From NCBI GenBank assembly GCA_910588405.1, contig CAJUPT010000002.1, forward strand, positions 62,001 to 126,000: 64,000 nt of DNA. Direction: 5' to 3'. Of this stretch, positions 1 through 7,824 are shown in pieces. The notes below the pieces were generated by a model. The model was not told the DNA's origin, did no database searches, and saw nothing but the letters and a program-made list of their open reading frames with translations. How positions within the stretch are numbered: the stretch's first letter is position 1; each line of letters opens with the position of its first letter. Position numbers and translations under genes: made by a program. Source of the stretch: an uncultured Lachnospiraceae bacterium. Lineage in GTDB: Bacteria; Bacillota; Clostridia; Lachnospirales; Lachnospiraceae.

Positions 1-942
1 AAATCCTACTGGCTGTTCCAAGGGATTGTCGTACGGGATGAGAGCAAAGAAATCAAAGGCGCCATGTCCGTGCTGATCCGCCGCATTCCACTGACGCCCT
101 GGACGCTGATGTATGCTGCCAGAGGTCCCGTCTGCGATATCCATGACAAAGAAATGCTGGCCTGCCTGCTGGAAGGCGCCAAGGTACTGGCAAAAAAACA
201 CCACTCTTATGTATTGAAGCTGGACCCGGACATTACCTTTGACGAAACTGAATTTATGGAACATATGAAGGCATTGGGCTTCGTACTTGCCCCCAAAGCG
301 CCGAACTTTGAAAATATCCAGCCTCAGTATGTGATGCGCCTTGATATCAAGGGAAAAACCGAAGATGAGGTCATGGCCATGTTCAAACCCAAAACCCGCT
401 ACAATATCCGGGTGGCCATCAAGAAGGGCGTGGAGGTGAAAATCTGCGGTAAAGAAGCCGTGGATGATTTTTACCGGATTATGATCGAAACCGGCGCCAG
501 GGACCAGTTTATGATTCGTCCCGCCCAGTATTTCTCCAATATGCTGGACAACCTGGGAGAAGACGTACGTCTGTATATGGCTTACCACGAGGGCGAAGCC
601 ATCGCCGGGACCATCTGCGCCAAATTCGGAGACAAGGTATGGTACCTGTACGGCGCCTCCTCCAACACCCACAGAAACCTAATGCCCAACTACCTGCTTC
701 AATGGCAGATGATCCGCTGGGCTGTGGAAAGCGGCTGCAAAATGTATGACTTTAAAGGAATCTCCGGCGATCTTTCTGAGGACAATCATCTGTATGGTTT
801 ATACCGGTTTAAGAGCGGGTTTAATGCCACATTTACTGAATTTGTAGGCGAATATCGATATATTTTCCACCCGCTGGCTTTCAGATTTGTGGAGAAAATG
901 CTGCCGGTGGCGAGGGATTTTGTGAGTAAATTTAGAAAGTAA
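1..942 (+). CDS. FemAB-family peptidoglycan bridge aminoacyltransferase (5' end missing)
   Basis: The reading frame is open from the first base, so the N-terminus lies outside the window and about 313 residues are visible. FemA/FemX/FmhB enzymes transfer amino acids from aminoacyl-tRNA to lipid II or its stem peptide, acting on the inner membrane face. Typical FemAB features are visible: a MFKPKTRYNIRVAIKKGV block (the conserved region before the second GNAT-like fold), the segment YMAYHEGEAIAGTICAKFG, and a C-terminal YDFKGISGDLSEDNHLYGLYRFK block. No transmembrane segment is seen. Whether it adds glycine, alanine or serine cannot be read from the sequence. The family call is firm; the substrate is unknown. 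Confidence 0.85.
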   Translation, partial: KSYWLFQGIVVRDESKEIKGAMSVLIRRIPLTPWTLMYAARGPVCDIHDKEMLACLLEGAKVLAKKHHSYVLKLDPDITFDETEFMEHMKALGFVLAPKAPNFENIQPQYVMRLDIKGKTEDEVMAMFKPKTRYNIRVAIKKGVEVKICGKEAVDDFYRIMIETGARDQFMIRPAQYFSNMLDNLGEDVRLYMAYHEGEAIAGTICAKFGDKVWYLYGASSNTHRNLMPNYLLQWQMIRWAVESGCKMYDFKGISGDLSEDNHLYGLYRFKSGFNATFTEFVGEYRYIFHPLAFRFVEKMLPVARDFVSKFRK

Positions 943-1039
943 GAAAGTTTACCGGAATTCCTGGCTGATCATTTTCACAGAGGCCCCCATACTGCATTTC
1001 AATATTAGAGTAAATGAAATGGGGTCCTCGCATCTGGCT

Positions 1040-1123
1040 GTGACTAATTCTGTTACCGACACCGTTACTGACTCTGTGACTGACGCCGTCACTGATGCTG
1101 TCACTAACGCTGTTATCTCTTCT
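1040..1123. repeat. 12-bp tandem repeat, seven units
   Basis: Seven consecutive 12-bp units follow the consensus GTYACTGACGCT with small differences: 1040-1051, 1052-1063, 1064-1075, 1076-1087, 1088-1099, 1100-1111, and a degenerate last one at 1112-1123. The period is a multiple of three, so every frame stays open; on the plus strand it would read as repeated V-T-D-A/S. The array sits inside a decayed open frame. Confidence 0.85.
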
Positions 1124-1443
1124 GCTATCAATGCTTTTTTTGTTCGCTTCATTTTCTATTTCATCCTTCATCAATTCTATCAACGCCTCACACATACCAT
1201 CTTTCACCTCCTCAAATTTTTCTGCATTTGCTTTCACGATGATATTCATTACCGACTGATACAGTGACTCGTTTCTATGTTTCCCATATTCCCTGACGCG
1301 ATCAGTGATGCATCGCGGAATATAAAAATGAATAAAAAATTGGGAGAATCTGTTTTTATATTATTTGTTTATCACGAAGTCGAAAATATGATTAGATGAT
1401 TTTTGCAAATTAATCGGACAGAAATCCCAAAAAGAAAAAGTAA

Positions 1444-1471
1444 GTATAACTCTTTTTTTTCAGGCAATACT
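1444..1471 (+). promoter_or_regulatory. Candidate sigma-F-type promoter of spoIIR
   Basis: GTATA (1444-1448), a 14-base spacer, then GGCAATACT (1463-1471). This fits the forespore sigma-F/sigma-G pattern (GyATA, spacer, GGnnAnAnT). It lies about 43 bases before the spoIIR start. In Bacillus subtilis spoIIR is a sigma-F gene, so position and biology agree. Assigned from the motif alone. Confidence 0.6.
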
Positions 1472-1513
1472 TTGATTAAAAGAAGCTATTGACTACAAAA
1501 AAGGAGTTTTCTT

Positions 1514-2296
1514 ATGAATCATTCTATAAAAAAATTATCTCGCCGTTTTTCGGCACCAATCAATACATTCCTTTTACATAACAAAATCCATCTTACCGCC
1601 CTGGCGCTTATTTGTTCTATCCTGGCCGCCCTCACTGCCGCCTGGCTCCGCATCGACCGCTCCGCCGCCGCCTGCCAGACTGCCATCGCCGGCAAAATCC
1701 TGCGGCTCCATGTCCTGGCCAACAGCGACAGTCCGGAGGACCAGGCGCTGAAACTGACCGTACGGGACGGCATTCTTTCCTATATGGACGCGAATGCGCC
1801 GGATTTTAACGATGTCCGCGAAGCCAAAGCCTGGACTTCCCTCCATATGGAAGACCTTCAGGAAACTGCTGAGAAAATCCTTCTGTCCCAAGGCTGCGGT
1901 GACACTGTCTCTCTGGAACTTGCCGTCTGCTACTTCCCCGTAAAAACCTACGGCGATCTTACCTTTCCCGCAGGAGATTACGAAGCGTTACGGGTAAAAA
2001 TCGGCGAGGCCAAAGGGCAGAACTGGTGGTGCGTCATGTATCCGCCCTTGTGCTTCACGGACGCTACCTGCTGTGAATTTCCGCAGGAATCCCGGGAAAT
2101 TTTGGAACGGCAGCTGACGGAAACGGAATACCTGAGCCTGCGAAAAGGAACTTTGGAAAATATCAGCAACAACAATATAACAGAGAGCAGGAAAAATACG
2201 GAAAACACCGCAGACATGGAAAACGAAGAGGATAACGAAAACACCCGAACGGTTAAAATCAAATTCAAACTATTGGAATTGCTGGAAAATCACTGA
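1514..2296 (+). CDS. spoIIR: Stage II sporulation protein R
   Basis: SpoIIR is made in the forespore and signals across the septum to make SpoIIGA process pro-sigma-E in the mother cell. The 260-residue product has an N-terminal hydrophobic segment (about residues 27-46). The family hallmarks follow: RLHVLANSDSPEDQALKLTVRD (residues about 64-85) and, in the middle, YFPVKTYGDLTFPAGDY then GEAKGQNWWCVMYPPLCF. The tail from about residue 215 is Asn/Glu-rich and low-complexity, and may be strain-specific. An AAGGAG ribosome site precedes the ATG. It stands alone on the plus strand between two minus-strand blocks, with a sigma-F-like promoter upstream and a terminator hairpin downstream. Confidence 0.95.
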   Translation: MNHSIKKLSRRFSAPINTFLLHNKIHLTALALICSILAALTAAWLRIDRSAAACQTAIAGKILRLHVLANSDSPEDQALKLTVRDGILSYMDANAPDFNDVREAKAWTSLHMEDLQETAEKILLSQGCGDTVSLELAVCYFPVKTYGDLTFPAGDYEALRVKIGEAKGQNWWCVMYPPLCFTDATCCEFPQESREILERQLTETEYLSLRKGTLENISNNNITESRKNTENTADMENEEDNENTRTVKIKFKLLELLENH

Positions 2297-2360
2297 TTCC
2301 CCATCGGATTCAGCCTGTCTCGCTATTGCATATAGTGCGCTGAAATACAATAATATTATA

Positions 2361-2383
2361 AAAGGCCGGTTCCCCCGGCCTTT
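2361..2383. terminator. Bidirectional terminator between spoIIR and the GntR gene
   Basis: A perfect 9-bp hairpin, AAAGGCCGG (2361-2369) with CCGGCCTTT (2375-2383), has a 5-base loop. It sits between two convergent genes. The A-rich left side and pyrimidine-rich right side let it work in both directions. Confidence 0.85.
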
Positions 2384-2396
2384 CCATCTCTTCTCT

Positions 2397-3068
2397 CTAT
2401 TCCTTCTCCTTAATCTTCCTCCCCACCTGGATCTCCTGATTATTGATATGCCGGCGCATTACAAGCACTGCCGTCTGGCTGTCCCGCTCCCTGAGCGCGT
2501 CGATAATCTCCTGATGTTCCCGGATCAGCATACTGCGCCGCTCCTTGATCTTGATATGCTCGATCCGGTAGCGGTACATCTGCTCCCGCAGTTGATTCAA
2601 CAAAAGAATCAGCTTATCATTGTCCGTAGAATAATAGATAATATCGTGAAATGCCTCGTCACTTTTCGCGATCTCCGTGATATCTTCCCCTTCGGCCACC
2701 TGGGCAAACTTTACATTTGACGTTCGCAGCTGCTCGAACTGTTCCCAGGACATCCGCTCGCAGGCCAGACGCACGCTCAGCTCCTCCAGAGCGCACCGCA
2801 CCTCCAGCACGTCCCGCAGGCTTTTTTCGGAGATGGCGGCCACCGCCGCGCCTTTCCGGGGCGTCATGTTGACCAGGCCCTCCAGCTCCAGCATACGGAT
2901 CGCCTCCCGCACCGGCGTTCTGCTGACCCCCAACTGCTGAGAAAGCTGAATTTCCATCAGCCGCTCTCCCGGTTTAATATTCCCCCTTAAAATCGCCTCC
3001 CGCAGTGTCTGAAAAACCACATCCCTGAGCGGAAGATACTTATCAGTTGCTAATTTGAGATCTTCCAT
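2397..3068 (-). CDS. GntR-family transcriptional regulator, FCD (FadR-type) subfamily
   Basis: A 223-residue repressor-type protein. The N-terminal winged helix-turn-helix (about residues 12-75) contains the GntR signature LGVSRTPVREAIRMLELEGLV. The C-terminal helical FCD domain (about 85-210) holds the usual ligand and metal residues, including the AFHDIIYYSTDN segment and a late EHQEIIDAL motif. FCD regulators bind small organic acids or sugar acids; the ligand here cannot be told. A GGGGG ribosome site lies 7-8 bases before the ATG. It follows ispE by only 15 bases and is the last gene of the malQ-ispE run, so it is probably cotranscribed with those genes. Confidence 0.9.
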   Translation of the reverse strand: MEDLKLATDKYLPLRDVVFQTLREAILRGNIKPGERLMEIQLSQQLGVSRTPVREAIRMLELEGLVNMTPRKGAAVAAISEKSLRDVLEVRCALEELSVRLACERMSWEQFEQLRTSNVKFAQVAEGEDITEIAKSDEAFHDIIYYSTDNDKLILLLNQLREQMYRYRIEHIKIKERRSMLIREHQEIIDALRERDSQTAVLVMRRHINNQEIQVGRKIKEKE

Positions 3069-3083
3069 AACATATCCCCCTTA

Positions 3084-3950
3084 TCATGGAGAAAAAAGCC
3101 CTGTTAAGTACATCTGCTTTGCCAATCCGCTTTTTTCTAACGCTCTCAAAGCTTCTCTGGCTTTCTTTTCCTCTCTGAACAGCCCGAACACGGTAGGGCC
3201 GCTGCCGCTCATCAAAGCGCCGTCGGCGCCGTGAGCCGTAAGCAGCTCCTTGATCTCTCCGATGACCGGATGCCGTTCCTGTGTTACCGTTTCCAATACA
3301 TTTCCAAGCCTTCTCACCACCCCCTCATAGCTTCCTTCCTGAATCGCCTCTATCATTCCGTCGATATCCGGATGCTCCTTGATCCCTGCCGCATCCAGAT
3401 GACCATACACATATTTCGTGGAAACGCTGATACCCGGCTTGGCGATAATCACTTTGCAGGCCGGCGCCGCCGGCAGTCTGGTAAGCACCTCGCCGATGCC
3501 TTCGGACAATGCCGTCCCCCGCATCAGACAGTAGGGCACGTCCGCCCCGATCCTTACGCCCCGCTCCATCAGCTCTTTCTGGCTAAGCCCCAGCCGGAAC
3601 ATCCGGTTCACCCCATACAGGACCGTCGCCGCGTCCGCGCTGCCGCCGGCCATGCCGGCCGCCACGGGAATATACTTTTGCAGATGAATGTCCAGCCCCT
3701 CCTTAACCTGAAATTCCTCCATCAGCATCTGTGCCGCCTTATATACCAGGTTGTTTTCGTTCACCGGGAGGAAATACAGATTGGTGGTGACATGGATACC
3801 CGGCGTATGGCCGCGCTTTAAGCTGATCCGATCATAGACGCCCACGGTCTGCATGATCATCCGCACCTCATGGTAGCCGTCCTCTCGCTTTCTCACCACA
3901 TCCAGGCCCAGATTAATTTTTCCCATTGCTTTCAAATATAATTGTTCCAT
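3084..3950 (-). CDS. ispE: 4-diphosphocytidyl-2-C-methyl-D-erythritol kinase
   Basis: IspE phosphorylates CDP-methylerythritol at the 2-hydroxyl, the fourth step of the methylerythritol phosphate route to isoprenoids. The 288-residue length is normal. The GHMP-kinase motifs are all present: KINLGLDV near the N-terminus, the ATP loop PVAAGMAGGSADAA (about residues 93-106) and the C-terminal MSGSGPTVFGLF. It begins 18 bases after malQ ends on the minus strand and ends 15 bases before the GntR gene. The ATG is preceded by AGGGCAG. The neighbours do not suggest any special role beyond housekeeping. Confidence 0.95.
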   Translation of the reverse strand: MEQLYLKAMGKINLGLDVVRKREDGYHEVRMIMQTVGVYDRISLKRGHTPGIHVTTNLYFLPVNENNLVYKAAQMLMEEFQVKEGLDIHLQKYIPVAAGMAGGSADAATVLYGVNRMFRLGLSQKELMERGVRIGADVPYCLMRGTALSEGIGEVLTRLPAAPACKVIIAKPGISVSTKYVYGHLDAAGIKEHPDIDGMIEAIQEGSYEGVVRRLGNVLETVTQERHPVIGEIKELLTAHGADGALMSGSGPTVFGLFREEKKAREALRALEKSGLAKQMYLTGLFSP

Positions 3951-3968
3951 ATCTGCCCTGTTTTTCTT

Positions 3969-5459
3969 TTACCTTCTGAACACCCACACCAGTCGTTTCA
4001 GATACCCCTGCTCCTGATAGGTCAACTGTCCCGGGTACAGCCTCCATTTCCAGTTATTTCCTGTCGTCGAGGGCTCGTTGGTTCGGGCCTCATTGCCCAG
4101 ATGCAGAACATCCTGTACCTGGAAAATCGCCACACTGGCCACGCTCTGATAGGCGGTGCGGAAAATCCGGTCGATCATCCGGTCCGGTTCCTTGATGCCC
4201 ATATACTCCATGGCGTATTCCACTTCCCAGCCGGACTTTCCGCGGAAATGCCCGGCCAGCGTCTCATTGTCATGAGTTCCGCCGTAAACGATGGAATTTG
4301 GCGTGTAATTGTGAGGCAGATGAGGGTTGGTATTGTCGCCGCCATAGGCAAACTCGATGATCTTCATGCCCGGCAGGCCCTCCTCCTCCATCAGCTCCAC
4401 CACCTCCGGAATCACGATACCCAGATCCTCGGCGATAATTTTGGTACGGCCGGCTTCTTCCTTTAACGCCTTAATCAGCTTCTTCCCCGGGCCCCATACC
4501 CACTCGCCCTCCTTAGCGTTTGACGCCCCGTAAGGAATGGTATAATACCGCACAACCCCGATAAAATGATCGATGCGCAGGCAGTCGTACAGCTTTGCCG
4601 ACGCCTTCATCCGCTCTCTCCACCAGAGAAAATCCGTCTCCTCGATGGCATCCCAGTCATACAGCGGATTGCCCCAGAGCTGGCCGTCATCGGAAAAGGC
4701 GTCGGGCGGCACGCCGGCCACCTTGGTAGGCGTCAGCGTCTCGTCTAACTGGAAATATTCCGGATGCTCCCATATATCCGCGCTGTCCGGCGCCACATAG
4801 ATCGGAATGTCACCGATGATTTCCACATTTTTTTCATTGGCATAAACCTTTAATTTTTCCCACTGGCGGAAAAACTGATACTGACAGAATTTGTGGTACT
4901 CCACATTTTCTTTCAGCAGCTCGCCGTACCTCTTTAACGCCTCCGGCTTCCTGAATTTCAGTCCTTCCTCCCACTTATGCCAAGCCTGATAATTGAAATG
5001 CTCCTTACAGGCCATAAACAGCGCATAGCCTTCCAGCCAGAAGCTGTTTTCCTCGCAGAAACGCTTGTATTCTTCGGTTTCTTTGTGGCGGCTCCGGCCA
5101 AAGGCCAGCTTCAATACCTGAGGACGGTTCTGAAACAGCAGATCATAGGATACATAGGAAGGATGATCTCCCCAGGACAAGCGGTTGATTTCATCCCAGT
5201 TCAGCAGTCCTTCCTGAACCAGCATCTCCAGATCGATAAAATAAGGATTGCCCGCAAATGCGGAATATGACTGGTAGGGACTATCCCCATATGTAGTGGG
5301 GCCTGCAGGCAGTACCTGCCAGTATTTCTGATCCGCTCCGCTTAAAAAGTCGACAAATTCATATGCGCATTTTCCCAGAGTGCCCACGCCGAATGGGGCG
5401 GGCAGCGCATAAATCGGAAGCAGCAGCCCCGCTCCCCGCTGCAAAGTTGTGTTACTCAT
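3969..5459 (-). CDS. malQ: 4-alpha-glucanotransferase (amylomaltase)
   Basis: A cytosolic GH77 enzyme that moves maltodextrin units between glucans in glycogen or maltodextrin use. It is 496 residues, normal for the family. The conserved blocks are present: RIDHFIGVVRYYTIP with the nucleophile Asp, IAEDLGIV with the acid/base Glu, and YGGTHDNETLAGHF with the third carboxylate. The N-terminal LLLPIYALPAPFGVGTLG and the DSPYQSYSAFAGNPYFIDLE block are also typical. The ribosome site AGGAGG is clear, and it abuts the structured repeat (family A) that fills the gap to the transporter gene upstream. No other maltose genes are nearby. Confidence 0.97.
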   Translation of the reverse strand: MSNTTLQRGAGLLLPIYALPAPFGVGTLGKCAYEFVDFLSGADQKYWQVLPAGPTTYGDSPYQSYSAFAGNPYFIDLEMLVQEGLLNWDEINRLSWGDHPSYVSYDLLFQNRPQVLKLAFGRSRHKETEEYKRFCEENSFWLEGYALFMACKEHFNYQAWHKWEEGLKFRKPEALKRYGELLKENVEYHKFCQYQFFRQWEKLKVYANEKNVEIIGDIPIYVAPDSADIWEHPEYFQLDETLTPTKVAGVPPDAFSDDGQLWGNPLYDWDAIEETDFLWWRERMKASAKLYDCLRIDHFIGVVRYYTIPYGASNAKEGEWVWGPGKKLIKALKEEAGRTKIIAEDLGIVIPEVVELMEEEGLPGMKIIEFAYGGDNTNPHLPHNYTPNSIVYGGTHDNETLAGHFRGKSGWEVEYAMEYMGIKEPDRMIDRIFRTAYQSVASVAIFQVQDVLHLGNEARTNEPSTTGNNWKWRLYPGQLTYQEQGYLKRLVWVFRR

Positions 5460-5476
5460 TTATATTGTTACCTCCT

Positions 5477-5599
5477 AATTGAGTTCCGCTACAGTCCTCC
5501 TGAGCCCCTTGCACCTGGAAGAATTTCTGGCCGCAGACGCGTCCATAAATCCTTCAGGGGCTCATACGGACTTCCGTTGTTCAAAATTGAGTTCCGCTA
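5477..5599 (-). repeat. Structured intergenic repeat, family A, copy 1
   Basis: This 123-bp element fills the gap between the UMF1 transporter stop codon and the malQ ribosome site. Its ends are a perfect 15-bp direct repeat, AATTGAGTTCCGCTA, at 5477-5491 and 5585-5599. Between them is a two-part hairpin. The outer stem is TGAGCCCCT (5501-5509) with AGGGGCTCA (5556-5564); the inner stem is GAAGAATTT (5518-5526) with AAATCCTTC (5547-5555). An 8-base bulge on one side separates the stems, and the loop is 20 bases. The transporter's TAG stop lies inside the right end repeat. A second copy is at 27217-27340. Confidence 0.85.
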
Positions 5600-6832
5600 A
5601 ACCTTTACCGCTTTCCCAAATATCAGGAACCCGGTCAGAAACATCACCGCCAGGACGGCCACCCCCGCATTTGGGCTGCCGGTGATCTGTGCGAACAAAC
5701 CTACCAGCGCGGTTCCCAGAAAGGAAGCGCCCTTGCCGCATATATCAAATATCCCGAAATATTCGCCGGATTTCTCCGCCGGGATAATCTTTGCAAAATA
5801 GGATCTGGACAATGCCTGGATGCCGCCCTGAAACATACCCACAAAGACTGCCAGCACCCAGAACTCCCACTGCTGATCCAGCTGAATGGCGAACAGGGCG
5901 ATGGCCGTGTAAGCCAGAATACAGAACCGGATCAGCTTATCATTCTCATACCGTCTCGCCGCCCAGCCGAAAATCAGGGCAAAGGGAAAGGCGACCAGCT
6001 GAGTCACCAGAAGCGCCAGCAAAAGACCGGTGCTGTCCATCCCCAGCGCCTCCCCATAAGCGGTAGCCATATCGATAATCGTATAAACGCCGTCAATATA
6101 AAAGAAAAAGGCGACGAGAAACAAAAATACCCGTCTGTCTTTTTTCATATCCCTCAGTACATGCCCCAGCCTTACAAAGCTTTCCCGCACCGGATGGGAA
6201 AGCCGCTCCACACCGTGGGTCTGGCGGAAATGCCGCAGAAGGGGCAGAGTACACAGAAGCCACCAGGCCGCGTTGATCAGAAAAGCCCCTGCCATGGCCG
6301 CCGTCATGGAGATCCCAAGTCCTTCGCCGCCCAGCACTAAACCCAGGCTGACAATAAACGGAATACAGCTGCCGATATACCCCCATGCATACCCCTGGGA
6401 GGACACGCCGTCCATCCGATCCGGCTCCGTCACGTCCGACAGCATGGCATCATAGAAAATCAGGCTGGAAGAATACCCGATCTTCGCAACAATAAACACA
6501 ACCAGAAACATCATCCACGACCGTGGAAAAGACAGGAACGCACACCCTGCAACACCCACCAGCATACTGATGGTAAAGATCGGTTTCTTATAACCCTTCG
6601 TATCAGAAATTGTTCCGAAAACCGGCCCGATCACAGCCACCAGCAAGGTGACGACGGAAGCCGCATAGCCCCAATAGGCCAGATATTCCACCTTGGACAG
6701 CCCGGCCTGCTCCGCCAGCGAATTAAAATAGATGGGCAGTATGGTGGCAATCAAAAGAACGAAAGCCGAATTCCCCACATCATAAAGAATCCAGGATAAT
6801 TCCAATTTGGTCAATTTCTGCTTTTCCATCAT
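5597..6832 (-). CDS. MFS transporter, UMF1 (Atg22-like) family
   Basis: An integral membrane carrier of about 411 residues with roughly twelve hydrophobic segments. The N-terminal LSWILYDVGNSAFVLLIATILP and the following Asp-rich loop GTISDTKGYKKP match the UMF1 branch of the major facilitator superfamily, which also contains yeast Atg22. Substrates of bacterial members are generally unknown, and nothing here shows one. The start is unsure. A GTG at 6847 is possible, but the AGGAGG lies directly against it; the ATG pair at 6832 and 6829 is preceded by AGGAGG (14 bases off) and AGGGAG. Its stop overlaps the family A repeat that leads into malQ. Confidence 0.85.
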   Translation of the reverse strand: MMEKQKLTKLELSWILYDVGNSAFVLLIATILPIYFNSLAEQAGLSKVEYLAYWGYAASVVTLLVAVIGPVFGTISDTKGYKKPIFTISMLVGVAGCAFLSFPRSWMMFLVVFIVAKIGYSSSLIFYDAMLSDVTEPDRMDGVSSQGYAWGYIGSCIPFIVSLGLVLGGEGLGISMTAAMAGAFLINAAWWLLCTLPLLRHFRQTHGVERLSHPVRESFVRLGHVLRDMKKDRRVFLFLVAFFFYIDGVYTIIDMATAYGEALGMDSTGLLLALLVTQLVAFPFALIFGWAARRYENDKLIRFCILAYTAIALFAIQLDQQWEFWVLAVFVGMFQGGIQALSRSYFAKIIPAEKSGEYFGIFDICGKGASFLGTALVGLFAQITGSPNAGVAVLAVMFLTGFLIFGKAVKV

Positions 6833-6938
6833 CTCCCTGCACTCCACCTCCTGCCATCAGCCTGTTTCATGGGCTTTCTTTATCATAGTATGCACAGCTG
6901 CCCTTTATACGGACAGTGCGGCTGCGCATTTAAAAATT

Positions 6939-7778
6939 TCATTCAAAATCTTTATCAAATCGACTGTTCAAAGGCTTATCCGTCCAAATATTTTCATAAT
7001 ACTCCGTAATCAGTGCCGCCGTCTCTTCCACTGCGCCGTCAGATAATTCCAGCAGCCTGCGGCTTGACCGTGCGCACCGCGGATTTGGCGTAAGCGCCAT
7101 CAGATGTCCCTGTATCTCATCATAATGTCCGGTCATCCCCATCACCCTGCGCAGCAGCTTCTGCCCCATAGGCGTAGAAGCGGACAGCAGCCTTTTAATC
7201 AGCCGCATATCTGTTAAACAGGTGCGGACAATTTTTTTGTCCATGGAAACGACATCGGCAGTCATGGATGCGGCGGCAGCCGCAAAAGCAGCCCTGCCAT
7301 ACAGCCTGGTTAGACAATCTACCGTATCTTCATCTACAGGAATAAATTTCCACACAGGAAACCGCAGCGGCTCTAATCCGTCCTTTTCCATCAGATATCG
7401 TTCAAACTCTGTCTCTATCGTATTATGGCTCTCCCCCGTGTCCCTGATCTGCTCATCCACATACCAGTGACAGGTGCTGTCCAGCATAAAATGGCAGACA
7501 GTTCCGATGGCACAGGCCATTTCCATCGAATCCTGCTCACTTTTCCTTAATATTTCCCGAAAACCGGAAAATAATTCGGAAGCCGGCGTCCGGTGAATCC
7601 GAAGTCCCAGCTCTGCTACGGGAGTCGACTTCCACGCTTTATAAAAAAAGAAGAAATCCGGCCCCTGCAGGCCGATTCCGAACTGACGCCTGTGCTTTTC
7701 CACAACTGCTTTTATCGGTTCCGGCAGCCGCTTTAACACCTGCCAGCCAAAACGTTCATGTGCATATACGGAAGGCAT
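6939..7778 (-). CDS. Zinc-dependent phospholipase C-like protein
   Basis: A 279-residue soluble protein without an obvious signal peptide. It resembles the zinc-dependent phospholipase C/S1-P1 nuclease-like fold found in many clostridia. Several conserved His/Asp positions expected for metal binding are visible: PSVYAHERFG at the start, GLQGPDFFFFY, IHRTPASE, and CHFMLDSTCHWYVDEQI followed by SHNTIETEFERYL. True secreted phospholipase C toxins carry a leader; this one does not, so a cytosolic role on an unknown substrate is likely. The ATG follows AGGAGAACG. It lies between the UMF1 transporter and the J-domain gene on the same strand. Confidence 0.75.
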   Translation of the reverse strand: MPSVYAHERFGWQVLKRLPEPIKAVVEKHRRQFGIGLQGPDFFFFYKAWKSTPVAELGLRIHRTPASELFSGFREILRKSEQDSMEMACAIGTVCHFMLDSTCHWYVDEQIRDTGESHNTIETEFERYLMEKDGLEPLRFPVWKFIPVDEDTVDCLTRLYGRAAFAAAAASMTADVVSMDKKIVRTCLTDMRLIKRLLSASTPMGQKLLRRVMGMTGHYDEIQGHLMALTPNPRCARSSRRLLELSDGAVEETAALITEYYENIWTDKPLNSRFDKDFE

Positions 7779-7824
7779 TTCTCTTCGTTCTCCTGTTTGA
7801 TGTTCATCCCTGAATGACGCTCTT

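Larger units (their letters stand above)
943..1513. other. 571-bp gap with decayed ORF and spoIIR promoter region
   Basis: No convincing intact gene lies here. The left part (943-1250) holds a minus-strand open frame (932-1249, 105 codons). Its N-terminal part, running from MNIIVKANAEKFEEVKDG to ELMKDEIENEANKK, resembles the charged helical tail of Rpn/PD-(D/E)XK transposase-like nucleases, a comparison made from memory. It then runs into a 12-bp tandem repeat, which keeps several frames open on both strands. It overlaps the stop of the upstream gene. I read it as a remnant, not a working gene. The right part (1250-1513) is AT-rich and carries the spoIIR promoter. Confidence 0.35.

Noticed and set aside
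1019..1267. Plus-strand open frame with V-T-D repeats and a hydrophobic part
   Set aside because: The frame is open because of the 12-bp repeat. There is no ribosome site and no recognisable domain.
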